A DNA stretch of 64,000 nt from positions 1-64,000 of the forward strand of contig JBASDX010000003.1 in assembly GCA_049652385.1 (NCBI GenBank), read 5' to 3'. This DNA is from DMER64 sp049652385 (lineage in GTDB: Bacteria; Bacteroidota; Bacteroidia; Bacteroidales; UBA932). A program made the position numbers and the translations under genes. Positions 26,241 to 33,729 of the stretch are shown one piece after another (position 1 is the stretch's first letter; every line of letters starts with the position of its first letter). The notes beneath the pieces were generated by a model. It saw only the letters and a list, made by a program, of their open reading frames with translations. It did not search any database and had not been told where the DNA came from.

Positions 26241-26612
26241 ATGAACATCTTTGTTTCGAGTCTTAGTTTTAGGGCTAAAAAAGAAGACCTGATTGAACTA
26301 TTCTCTCCCTTTGGGGAAGTACTCTCTGCTCGCATCATACTTAATAAAGAAACACGCCGTTCTCGTGGTTACGGTTTTGTGGAAATGGCCAGTCAAGAAG
26401 ATGGTCAGGCTGCCATTGCAGCGCTGAATGGATCTGAACATATGGGAAGGACCATTAACGTGGCTGTTGCTCATGACAGACAGGCACCGACACAGACACC
26501 CATTGTTGTGGCTGCTTCGGAAGCCGAACAAAAACCGGCAGATGAGGCCACATCTGATTCTGATTCTGTTCCGGCCGATGAAGCTGTGCCGGCTAAGCAA
26601 CCGGATAATTAG
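26241..26612 (+). CDS. RNA-binding protein with one RRM domain
   Basis: 123 aa. RNP2 is IFVSSLSF (residues 3-10) and RNP1 is RGYGFVEM (about residues 42-49), so the first 80 residues are a complete RRM. The C-terminal 40 residues are acidic and low in complexity (DEATSDSDSVPADEAVPAKQ). Similar small RRM proteins are common in Bacteroidota and are thought to act as RNA chaperones. Own promoter; a strong terminator lies about 100 bp downstream. Confidence 0.88.
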   Translation: MNIFVSSLSFRAKKEDLIELFSPFGEVLSARIILNKETRRSRGYGFVEMASQEDGQAAIAALNGSEHMGRTINVAVAHDRQAPTQTPIVVAASEAEQKPADEATSDSDSVPADEAVPAKQPDN

Positions 26613-26711
26613 GCAAAACCTGGCACAGAAACAGCAATGTAAACAGAAACGACGGCCGGTTAAAAGGAAGCTGCGTTAGAGCTTCCGATTTTGAAAAATA
26701 ACCTAAAACCG

Positions 26712-26741
26712 AAAAAGCCGACATGAAAATGTCGGCTTTTT
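26712..26741. terminator. Bidirectional terminator of the RRM gene and of the small-peptide genes
   Basis: AAAAAGCCGACAT and ATGTCGGCTTTTT form a 13-bp stem with a GAAA loop. It ends transcription from the left (RRM) and, on the other strand, from the two tiny peptide genes. Between 26613 and 26711 nothing else is visible. Confidence 0.85.
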
Positions 26742-26801
26742 GGTTGAATTGCTGAAAAATCAACCCAGGTTTTCTGTTCTCCTACTACTCCAAAGAATAG
26801 T

Positions 26802-26900
26802 TTAGGTTGGTTTTGGTAGAAATAATTGAATTATTCCAATTATTGCAGACAAAATCGACACTATTAATGTTAGCCACTTAACGGCATCTGCAAGATTCAT
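26802..26900 (-). CDS. 32-aa single-helix hydrophobic peptide
   Basis: ATG at 26900, TAA at 26802. The sequence begins MNLADAVKWLTLIVSILSA, continues with IIGIIQLFL and ends PKPT, so one helix of about 22 nonpolar residues and a short polar tail; net charge about +1. It lies 38 bp after the 34-aa gene on the same strand, before a strong terminator, so the two form one transcript. Such features suit a membrane-acting peptide (bacteriocin, type I toxin or small regulatory membrane protein); I recognise no family. Below the size cut-off of most gene callers. Confidence 0.55.
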   Translation of the reverse strand: MNLADAVKWLTLIVSILSAIIGIIQLFLPKPT

Positions 26901-26938
26901 TTTACTAATTCTCTAAAAAGTTTCAAAAACTCATTAGT

Positions 26939-27043
26939 TTAGGCTATACCTTCAATCAGACTTATAATCCAATCGATTATGTTGGCAATTTGCTCGGCGA
27001 TAAAAGCGAAAATACTTTGGAGGAATTCAAAAAAAGCGTCCAT
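26939..27043 (-). CDS. 34-aa acidic amphipathic peptide
   Basis: ATG at 27043, TAA at 26939. Starts MDAFFEFLQSIFAF and ends DWIISLIEGIA; 17 of 34 residues are large and nonpolar (F, I, L, W), with Asp2, Glu6, Glu17, Asp24 and Glu31 and no Lys or Arg. The spacing of acids fits an amphipathic helix, reminiscent of phenol-soluble modulins or leaderless bacteriocins, although those are usually neutral or basic. The promoter at 27087-27117 is one of the best in the window. Together with the next gene it forms an acidic/basic pair. Confidence 0.58.
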   Translation of the reverse strand: MDAFFEFLQSIFAFIAEQIANIIDWIISLIEGIA

Positions 27044-27086
27044 GATTTAATAAGTTAAAGGTTAATAATTAGTGTGTATTGCACTA

Positions 27087-27117
27087 CAAATATAATTAAT
27101 CTTGTGAAATATCCAAT
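27087..27117 (-). promoter_or_regulatory. Promoter of the small-peptide pair
   Basis: On the minus strand TTGG (about 27113-27116) as -33 and TATATTTG (27087-27094) as -7, 18 bp apart. The start site would be near 27080, 37 nt before the 34-aa ORF. The promoter partly overlaps the 3' end of the DPP11-like gene. Confidence 0.6.
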
Positions 27118-29462
27118 TCTTTGAACAAATAATCTGCTTTTCCTATTTTATCTATCAGGAAAAGTACGTATCGGATATCTACTGAAATGTTTCTGCAAAC
27201 TGACGGATCAAACTCTATATCGCTCATGGTTCCTTCCCATACCCGGTCAAAATTCAGTCCTAAAAGATGTCCGTTTGCGTTGAGTACGGGTGATCCTGAG
27301 TTGCCTCCGCTCGTATGGTTGGTAGCGATGAAACATACGGCTACCGATCCGTCCGTTTCCCAGGGTCCAAAATCTCTATTTGCGTAGATATCACGGAGTT
27401 CCTGCGGAATGTTGTAGTCAAATACATCGGGATTGTCTTTCTCCATGATGCCTTCTATGGTGCTGACCGGTTTGTAAACAACGGCATCTTTTGGGCTGTA
27501 TCCGCTGACCGTTCCAAAGGCTACACGCAGGGTGGAATTGGCATCGGGATAGAAGATGCGGTCTTTGTCAAATTCCATGATCGCTTGCATCCAGCTGCGG
27601 TACAAAAGGTTTAATTGGTCGTTTATTTCTTTTATTTTTGGTTGAATACCTGTCCGGTTTTTTTGGACAAACGGTGCTACAAGGCGGTAAGCGATGTCTT
27701 GATAGATAAGTTCCAGTGCTTGTTCTTTGTCTTTGAACAGGATTTCCAGCGTTTTTTCTTTGTCTGTCAGGGCCGATGTTGTGTAAAGGTGTTCTGCCAG
27801 GGCCGCAAAGTCCAACGGGCTGTGGTGCCCGTGGGCATGTGTATGTCCTTCCCGATGGGTGGCTTCAGCCTCCAGGATGGTTTTGTCTTTGAGGGCCGAG
27901 GCCGAGGCAGCTGCAGATTCCGGAGCGTCGCGGAAATATTCGGCCGGCGGACGGTGCATGGGCAGCAGCGGCAGGCCTTTCGCTGAACTGACTTCCGATG
28001 ATACCGTGGGAATCAGATTGTCAGGCAGCAACTCTGTGCTGTGGTGCATGGCCTTGTAAAACTCGGTGAAGAGGATTTCAAAGATTTCTTTGTCTATGGG
28101 TAAATAGTAGTCTTTAAAGAAGCTCTCGGCCAGCGGTATGGCGGCTTCAGGACCTCGACGAGCTACTTGTGTGGCCAGGTTGTCGGCAAATCGCAGCAGT
28201 TCCACAGCCATGATGGCCTCGGCATACATCTCGGAAGCAAATTGGAGGGGTTCCAGGCTTTCGTACAAGGCTTTTATGCGGGGAATGAGGGTGGTGTATT
28301 CCGGGTTACCGGAAGCCTTAGCCCATTTGGTAAAACGCTCCTCGAAGGCTTGTTTTTTGGCGATGGTGCCTGCATTTATGATACCTCGGCTTTCACCTTG
28401 CCATTTTTTCCAGGCGTTCGACACGTTGGCGTTTTTGCTGGCGTAACGGATGCGGACCGAAGGGTCTTTGGCTTGTTCGCGGTTCATGACTTCCAGGCGT
28501 AACGTGCGAAGGTGGATTTTCATTGGGTTGGATCGCAGGGCCAGGTATTCTACAGCCGGAGAGAGCACGTATTGCTGGGTGCGGCCCGGATAGCCGTACA
28601 CCATGGTAAAATCGCCTTCCTGCACGCCTTTGTTGCTGATGGTGAAATGGTATTTGGGCGTATACGGGACGTTGTCCGGGCTGTATTCGGCCGGATTGTT
28701 GTCTTTATCGGCATATATGCGGAAGAGGGCAAAGTCACCCGTGTGGCGGGGCCAGATCCAGTTGTCCGTGTCGCCTCCGAATTTGCCGATGGAAGAGGGA
28801 GGAGCTCCTACGAGCCGTACGTCCCGGAAGATCTCGTTGAAATACAGGAAATACTGGTTGCCGTAGTACGTGGGGTTGATTGTAACGGAGTAGAAGTTTT
28901 TGTCAAGCCCTTTGAGTGTTTTGTCCGTAAGTTTTTTGATATTTTTGGCTATGATTTCCTGACGTTTGGCTTCATCCATGTTGTCTTTGATACCTGTGAG
29001 CACCTGATCGGTAACGTCTTCCATGCGGCGCATAAACGTGACGGTCAGTCCTTTGTTGGGCAGTTCTTCTGCCCGTGTGCGTGCCCAGAATCCGTCTTTC
29101 AGGTAGTCGTTCTCTACCGAGCTGTGTGCCTGGATTTGTCCGTATCCGCAATGGTGGTTGGTCAGAAGGAGGCCTTCTGCAGAAATTACTTCTCCCGTAC
29201 AGCCTCCGCCAAAATGAACAATCGCGTCTTTAAGGCTGGCTTTATTGATACTATAGATGTCTTCTGCCGTCAGTTTGAAGCCCAGCTCCTGCATACGCTC
29301 AATCTTCTGCCCAATGAGCATAGGCAGCCACATGCCTTCGTCAGCTTGAATGGCAATGGGTTGGAATAGCAAGAAAAGGGCAAGGAGAGCGAGGGTGGTG
29401 CGCCGGATCTGATCCGGTGCGCCATGCGGTGCGTCATGTGTGTGTTTTTGGAAACGTGTCAT
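27096..29462 (-). CDS. S46-family dipeptidyl-peptidase, DPP11-like
   Basis: 788 aa secreted serine exopeptidase. Catalytic His in LLLTNHHCGYG (about residue 100), catalytic Ser in GGNSGSPV (about 721). After the Ser it reads GLNFDRVWEGTMSDIEFD; the Arg in FDRVWEG is the mark of DPP11 (Asp/Glu at P1), where DPP7 has Gly. It releases acidic dipeptides from peptides in the periplasm, fitting amino-acid fermentation. Two oddities: the leader before the signal helix includes GAPDQIRR, encoded by an orphan-family REP (29400-29423), and residues about 505-552 form an Ala/Ser and His-rich insert (HREGHTHAHGHH). Last in a row behind polysaccharide genes, 16 bp after the glycosyltransferase. Confidence 0.9.
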   Translation of the reverse strand: MTRFQKHTHDAPHGAPDQIRRTTLALLALFLLFQPIAIQADEGMWLPMLIGQKIERMQELGFKLTAEDIYSINKASLKDAIVHFGGGCTGEVISAEGLLLTNHHCGYGQIQAHSSVENDYLKDGFWARTRAEELPNKGLTVTFMRRMEDVTDQVLTGIKDNMDEAKRQEIIAKNIKKLTDKTLKGLDKNFYSVTINPTYYGNQYFLYFNEIFRDVRLVGAPPSSIGKFGGDTDNWIWPRHTGDFALFRIYADKDNNPAEYSPDNVPYTPKYHFTISNKGVQEGDFTMVYGYPGRTQQYVLSPAVEYLALRSNPMKIHLRTLRLEVMNREQAKDPSVRIRYASKNANVSNAWKKWQGESRGIINAGTIAKKQAFEERFTKWAKASGNPEYTTLIPRIKALYESLEPLQFASEMYAEAIMAVELLRFADNLATQVARRGPEAAIPLAESFFKDYYLPIDKEIFEILFTEFYKAMHHSTELLPDNLIPTVSSEVSSAKGLPLLPMHRPPAEYFRDAPESAAASASALKDKTILEAEATHREGHTHAHGHHSPLDFAALAEHLYTTSALTDKEKTLEILFKDKEQALELIYQDIAYRLVAPFVQKNRTGIQPKIKEINDQLNLLYRSWMQAIMEFDKDRIFYPDANSTLRVAFGTVSGYSPKDAVVYKPVSTIEGIMEKDNPDVFDYNIPQELRDIYANRDFGPWETDGSVAVCFIATNHTSGGNSGSPVLNANGHLLGLNFDRVWEGTMSDIEFDPSVCRNISVDIRYVLFLIDKIGKADYLFKELDISQD
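29400..29423. repeat. Orphan-family REP palindrome inside the DPP11-like gene, copy 5
   Basis: 24 bp, multiple of three, GGATCTGATCCGGTGCGCC in the core. It encodes GAPDQIRR between the start Met and the hydrophobic part of the signal peptide, lengthening the n-region by eight residues without breaking the frame. Confidence 0.85.
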
Positions 29463-29478
29463 ATTAATTATAAGGGTT

Positions 29479-30492
29479 TTAAGAAATTTTGCTTCTACGT
29501 AACCGTCTGGCAGTTTGCAAAACGGTGGGGGGCATATAGAGTGCTCTGTATAAGAGTCTGTTTTTCAGGGTATGGTAACGGAGTTCGCGGGCCAGAGGAC
29601 GGAGGGTGGCGCGTGTCCATTGGCGCATTTGGTAGTAAGCGTGGTGTTTTTGGCTGTAGAGCAGGTCCAGAAACCAGGCGGCCGTAAAGAAGATGTAGGC
29701 TTCTTGCAGGGAGCGCAGCGGTCTTTCATTGACCAATTCGTTCAGTTGCTGTGTAAGGATGGTTTTTATGCTGTCTATACGCTGCGTGCTGATACGTTCG
29801 CGGCTCAGACCGGTTGTGTTTGTGTGGTACAGATACGTTACCTGGCGTGTAACGGCCAGGTTATGGATATGGGGGGCCATCTGGAAGGTCCACAAATTGT
29901 CTTCGTGAATCAGGTCCTTGGTAAACTGCAATTTATTGGCTATGAGGAATCCTCTGAGGAGCAGTTTGTTACAGGCCATTATGGGAATTTGACGGGAAAG
30001 CAGTATGCGTGACACTTTTTTGTTTCCCTCGGTATAAGCCTGCACCTGATCGTGGATGGATTGTGCCGGGTCGGTCTGCGGCAGTACATCTACGGCTCCG
30101 CATACCATATGCGGATGGCTGTACAGCTCTGCCATTCTGACCAGGTTTTCAATGGCTTTGGGCGGGAGTTGGTCGTCGCTGTCCAGGAAGAAAACGTATT
30201 CGCCCGTGGCGGCTTTCAAGCCTGTGTTTCGTGCTGCGGAAAGTCCCCGGTTTTCCGGATGTCTGAGGACGGTAAAAGTCCGGGCCGAGTCAGCCTGCAT
30301 GCTTCCGCCACCTGTATCGCGGTAGCCTGCCTGAGCCAGCAGTCCTGCAGCCAGCTCCATGCTGTTATCGGTGCCGCAATCGTCAATAAGCAGGACTTCC
30401 AGGTTGTCGTACGTTTGGTCCAGAACGGACTTCAGGCACCTTGTGATGTAAGGTGCCGTATTGTAAACGGGTATGATGACTGTTACTTTCAT
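29479..30492 (-). CDS. Glycosyltransferase family 2
   Basis: 337 aa. N-terminal GT-A domain: VTVIIPVYNTAPYI, IDDCGTDNS, RNTGLKAATGEYVFFLDSDDQLP (Asp-x-Asp at about residue 98-100). The C-terminal 80 residues are basic and helical. It adds a sugar to a polysaccharide or O-antigen intermediate; donor unknown. A small insert (GYRDTGGGSMQADSART) at about residue 57-70 is unlike other GT2 proteins. It begins 2 bp after the flippase stop. Confidence 0.88.
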   Translation of the reverse strand: MKVTVIIPVYNTAPYITRCLKSVLDQTYDNLEVLLIDDCGTDNSMELAAGLLAQAGYRDTGGGSMQADSARTFTVLRHPENRGLSAARNTGLKAATGEYVFFLDSDDQLPPKAIENLVRMAELYSHPHMVCGAVDVLPQTDPAQSIHDQVQAYTEGNKKVSRILLSRQIPIMACNKLLLRGFLIANKLQFTKDLIHEDNLWTFQMAPHIHNLAVTRQVTYLYHTNTTGLSRERISTQRIDSIKTILTQQLNELVNERPLRSLQEAYIFFTAAWFLDLLYSQKHHAYYQMRQWTRATLRPLARELRYHTLKNRLLYRALYMPPTVLQTARRLRRSKIS

Positions 30493-30494
30493 GG

Positions 30495-32228
30495 CTATCT
30501 GTTCTTTATGCGTGTCAAACGGTTAACTGCTGCTTGCCGCAGGTGTTTCTTTTCCGTGGGTTTCAGGCCGATAGTCCAAATGAGCAGACCTGTGACAAGC
30601 AAAGCAACGAGCGTACTGGCAATCAGGGCGCTCCATTGTACCGGGGCCGGGCTTGACAATGGGGCTGATGTGGCCGCCTCGGCAAAAGCGCAGCTCCGGC
30701 TCAGCCACCACCGCGTCAGCAGCGGCAAGGGTACAGCCAGGAGGCTGATGGCTGCCACGGGGCGGATTACCTCTGTGACATAGGGTCTGAGCGGTATTCC
30801 GTTGTATTTGCCGGCGTAGTATAACCTATAAATATAACAAAATCCGTTGACAAGCACCCATACAACCAACACCCAATGCGGTTCTATGCCTTTGGCCAGC
30901 AGCAGCCACGTTACGGGCAGGGTGGTAATGCGTATGAGCGATACGGTAATCTGGTAGTTGCGGATATTGCCTGCAGCCCATGTGGTAATCCAAAGCGGAC
31001 CGCTGAGTGATTCCACCAGATAATAGAGCAGCGTGATGCTGCAAAAGGCAACGGTGTAAGCCGGTACTTCTTTCAACCAGATGTTCAGGATATCCTGCAT
31101 ATTGAGCAGGATGGGCAATGTCAGGGCAAAAAGCATGTAATAGGAGAACTTGGACGTCTGGTTGACCAGATCCTGCAGGTAGTTCTTGTTGTTTTGGGCC
31201 GAGGCTTTGGTAATTTGCGGGTTGAAGGAAGATTGGAAGTATATGACAAAATTGTAAACGGCGGTGCTTACCTGCGTGGCGATACTCATGGCGGCGTTGG
31301 TAACCAGCGGCGTAAAGATGTTGAGCAGGAAGATACGTCCTTGCGTGACGGCCAGTTGGGCTCCGGAATCGCACAAGGTCCAGCCGGAAAAGGAGGCCAT
31401 TTGTTTCAGAAGCGACTTGTTCCACACAAACCGGAATCGGCAAATAGAAAAATTCTTCCTGGAATAGGCCACGGTAATGGCAAAGATTACGAGCGATACG
31501 GAAAACAACAAACCTGCGTATGAGGCCAGTTTATCTACGGGTGATACGCTCAGCAAAAAAACCACGCCCAGTTTGAGCAACACGTCGGCAATGCTGATCC
31601 AGGCATAGAAAGACATTTTTTCGTGAGCAATGATGCTTGCGTTATAGGGCGTCTGTATAAGGTTGACGCACGTGGTCAGGAGGGTGAACAGGAGCACCCA
31701 ATGGACGGCTTGCAGGCGGTCGGGCGGGATGACCAGTTTGTTGTCCAGAAACCACAGACCAACAGTCAGGCCCAGGAGGGTAATGAGAAGCGCCAGGAGC
31801 GTAAAGAGTGTCAGACTCGTGCCAAAGACTCGCCCGAGTGCCGTTGTGGTGCCTCGGCCCGGCTTAGCATAACCACAAGAGGTTGCTGCGTCGTGACCGG
31901 GGGCAGGTGTTTCATCTCGGCCGGGCTTAGCATAACTGCTGTGGGTTGCGGCGGCTGTATTGCTTGCGTCGTTACTGGGGGCAGGCATGTCGCCTCGGCC
32001 CAATTCGTAGCTCAAAAAACGCTGGGTAGAGGCGTTGAGGGCCGTTTGCAGGAAGGTGAACAGGGTGACGATACCGCCGACGATGCCGTAGAGGGCGAAG
32101 TCGTCCACACCCAGGATGTCCAGCACAATGCGCGAGGTGTACAGCGTCACGGCCAGGCGTACCAGCATACGTGTGTAAAGGGCGGCCGTGTTTTTGGCTA
32201 TACGTCGTTTGTGCTCGAGTTCTGTCAT
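30495..32228 (-). CDS. Polysaccharide flippase (Wzx/MATE-like)
   Basis: 577 aa with 12 or more hydrophobic helices; the start RRIAKNTAALYTRMLVRLAVTLYTSRIVLDILG is that of Bacteroidales oligosaccharide flippases. It should move lipid-linked glycan units across the inner membrane. Residues about 79-127 between helices 2 and 3 are a Pro/Gly/Ala/Ser-rich insert with YAKPGR twice, encoded by an imperfect 63-bp repeat (31851-31985). A second low-complexity loop (FAEAATSAPLSSPAP) lies near the C-terminus. Part of the rmlAB-ugd-flippase-GT row. Confidence 0.85.
   Translation of the reverse strand: MTELEHKRRIAKNTAALYTRMLVRLAVTLYTSRIVLDILGVDDFALYGIVGGIVTLFTFLQTALNASTQRFLSYELGRGDMPAPSNDASNTAAATHSSYAKPGRDETPAPGHDAATSCGYAKPGRGTTTALGRVFGTSLTLFTLLALLITLLGLTVGLWFLDNKLVIPPDRLQAVHWVLLFTLLTTCVNLIQTPYNASIIAHEKMSFYAWISIADVLLKLGVVFLLSVSPVDKLASYAGLLFSVSLVIFAITVAYSRKNFSICRFRFVWNKSLLKQMASFSGWTLCDSGAQLAVTQGRIFLLNIFTPLVTNAAMSIATQVSTAVYNFVIYFQSSFNPQITKASAQNNKNYLQDLVNQTSKFSYYMLFALTLPILLNMQDILNIWLKEVPAYTVAFCSITLLYYLVESLSGPLWITTWAAGNIRNYQITVSLIRITTLPVTWLLLAKGIEPHWVLVVWVLVNGFCYIYRLYYAGKYNGIPLRPYVTEVIRPVAAISLLAVPLPLLTRWWLSRSCAFAEAATSAPLSSPAPVQWSALIASTLVALLVTGLLIWTIGLKPTEKKHLRQAAVNRLTRIKNR
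31851..31985. repeat. Imperfect 63-bp tandem repeat in the flippase gene
   Basis: GGCTTAGCAT recurs at 31861 and 31924, with CTCGGCC upstream and GGGGGCAGG downstream in both units. Period 63 keeps the reading frame. The variable loop is between two membrane helices. Confidence 0.7.
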
Positions 32229-32268
32229 ACCTGCCTTGTCTTAACTTGTTTGCGCTGCCTTGTCTTGT

Positions 32269-33597
32269 TTATTGACCGATTCCTATATAGGTGAAGCCTT
32301 TGTCTTTGACCTCCTGCGGTTGGTATATGTTGCGGCCGTCAAGCACCAGCGGGGTGTGCATGATTTGACGGAGCTGTTCCCAGGAAGGCATACGGAATTC
32401 TTTCCATTCCGTTACCAGAATCAGGGCATGGGCTCCTTCTGCGGCCTCGTACATGTCCTTGGCGTAGGTAACGGTCGTACCCAATGTCTTGGAAGCCTGG
32501 CCCATGGCTACCGGATCGTAGACCTTTATGTGGCAACCGGCTTGCAGTAAATGGTATATGAGTACAATAGAGGGTGCCTGGCGGATATCGTCAGTTTGCG
32601 GTTTGAAAGAAAGGCCCCAGACCGCTATGGTTTTTCCTTCTAATTGACCGTTGTAATAGTTGTGGAGTTTGTGGAAGAGGATTTTCTTTTGTTCTTCATT
32701 GATGTTGTCCACGGCTTCAATAAGTTCCAGCGGATAGCCTTCTTCTATGCCTGTACGTATGAGGGCTTTGACGTCTTTTGGGAAGCAGCTGCCACCATAG
32801 CCGGTACCTGCGTACAAGAATTTTTGTCCTATGCGGCTGTCCGAGCCGATGCCCATGCGTACGCTGTTTATATTGGCCCCTACGCGTTCACAGAGGTTGG
32901 CCATCTGGTTCATGAACGATATACGGGTGGCGAGCATGGCGTTGGCGGCGTATTTTGTCATTTCTGCCGAGGGGATATCCATAAAAAGTACGCGAAAATT
33001 CTTGAGCAGGAACGGGCGGTAGAGGTTTTCCATGAGTTTTCGGGCCTGCTCTGTTTCCACACCGACCACAACACGGTCCGGACTCATGAAATCCCGTATA
33101 GCGTCTCCTTCTTTGAGGAATTCCGGATTGGAGGCTATATCAAACGGTATGTCTTTCCCTCTTTTGGCCAGTTCTTCCTGTATGACGGCTTTCACTTTGG
33201 CGGCTGTTCCTACGGGAACGGTGCTTTTGGTGGTGAAGAGCAGGTAATGGTTCATGTGTCTGCCTACGGTACGTGCCACCTGCAGCACCTGATGGATATC
33301 GGCGCTCCCGTCTTCTTCCGGCGGTGTGCCTACGGCACTGAATACAATGCTTTGAGTTGTGTTGGTACCGCCTTCCAGGCAGCCTGCCAAGTCTGTCGTA
33401 AAATGGAGCCGGCCGGCTTGCACGTTCCGCTGAACCATGGGCTCCAGTCCCGGTTCGTAAATGGGTATGATGCCCTTTTTCAGGTTTTCAATTTTTTCCG
33501 CATCAATATCCACACACGTCACATGCGCTCCCATTTCTGCAAAGCAGGCTCCGGTGACGAGCCCTACATATCCTGTTCCTACTATGATGATGTCCAT
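32269..33597 (-). CDS. ugd: UDP-glucose 6-dehydrogenase
   Basis: 442 aa. N-terminal NAD domain MDIIIVGTGYVGLVTGACFAE; catalytic Cys in GGSCFPKDVKAL (about residue 267); C-terminal UDP-binding domain with WGLSFKPQTDDIR. It oxidises UDP-glucose to UDP-glucuronate for surface polysaccharide. ATG at 33597 is chosen because upstream codons come from the REPIN. Lies 23 bp after REPIN copy 3; flippase follows after 40 bp. Confidence 0.94.
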   Translation of the reverse strand: MDIIIVGTGYVGLVTGACFAEMGAHVTCVDIDAEKIENLKKGIIPIYEPGLEPMVQRNVQAGRLHFTTDLAGCLEGGTNTTQSIVFSAVGTPPEEDGSADIHQVLQVARTVGRHMNHYLLFTTKSTVPVGTAAKVKAVIQEELAKRGKDIPFDIASNPEFLKEGDAIRDFMSPDRVVVGVETEQARKLMENLYRPFLLKNFRVLFMDIPSAEMTKYAANAMLATRISFMNQMANLCERVGANINSVRMGIGSDSRIGQKFLYAGTGYGGSCFPKDVKALIRTGIEEGYPLELIEAVDNINEEQKKILFHKLHNYYNGQLEGKTIAVWGLSFKPQTDDIRQAPSIVLIYHLLQAGCHIKVYDPVAMGQASKTLGTTVTYAKDMYEAAEGAHALILVTEWKEFRMPSWEQLRQIMHTPLVLDGRNIYQPQEVKDKGFTYIGIGQ

Positions 33598-33620
33598 GTT
33601 TTTTTTGGTTTTGCGCAGGT

Positions 33621-33729
33621 CCAGCCTCAAGATGGTGCGCAAGATGTTTTTATTGATTTTTCTAAATTGTTCTTATATAGGTAGTTATATGTTTAAGTGC
33701 TTTTTTTCTGCGCACCATCTTGAGGCTGG
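33621..33729. repeat. REPIN of RAYT-2 family, copy 3 (109 bp), without a transposase
   Basis: Arms identical to copies 1 and 2 (33621-33641 and 33709-33729), total length again 109 bp, but the spacer sequence is different. It separates rmlAB from ugd and encodes the last residues of RmlB (QPQDGAQKKST). Confidence 0.9.

Noticed and set aside
26428..26679. 83-aa ORF overlapping the RRM gene
   Set aside because: Different frame of the RRM coding region with very basic composition; no start signal.
33598..33642. Upstream extension of ugd (MRTILRLDLRKTKKN)
   Set aside because: It is encoded by the REPIN; the Rossmann fold starts right at the ATG at 33597.
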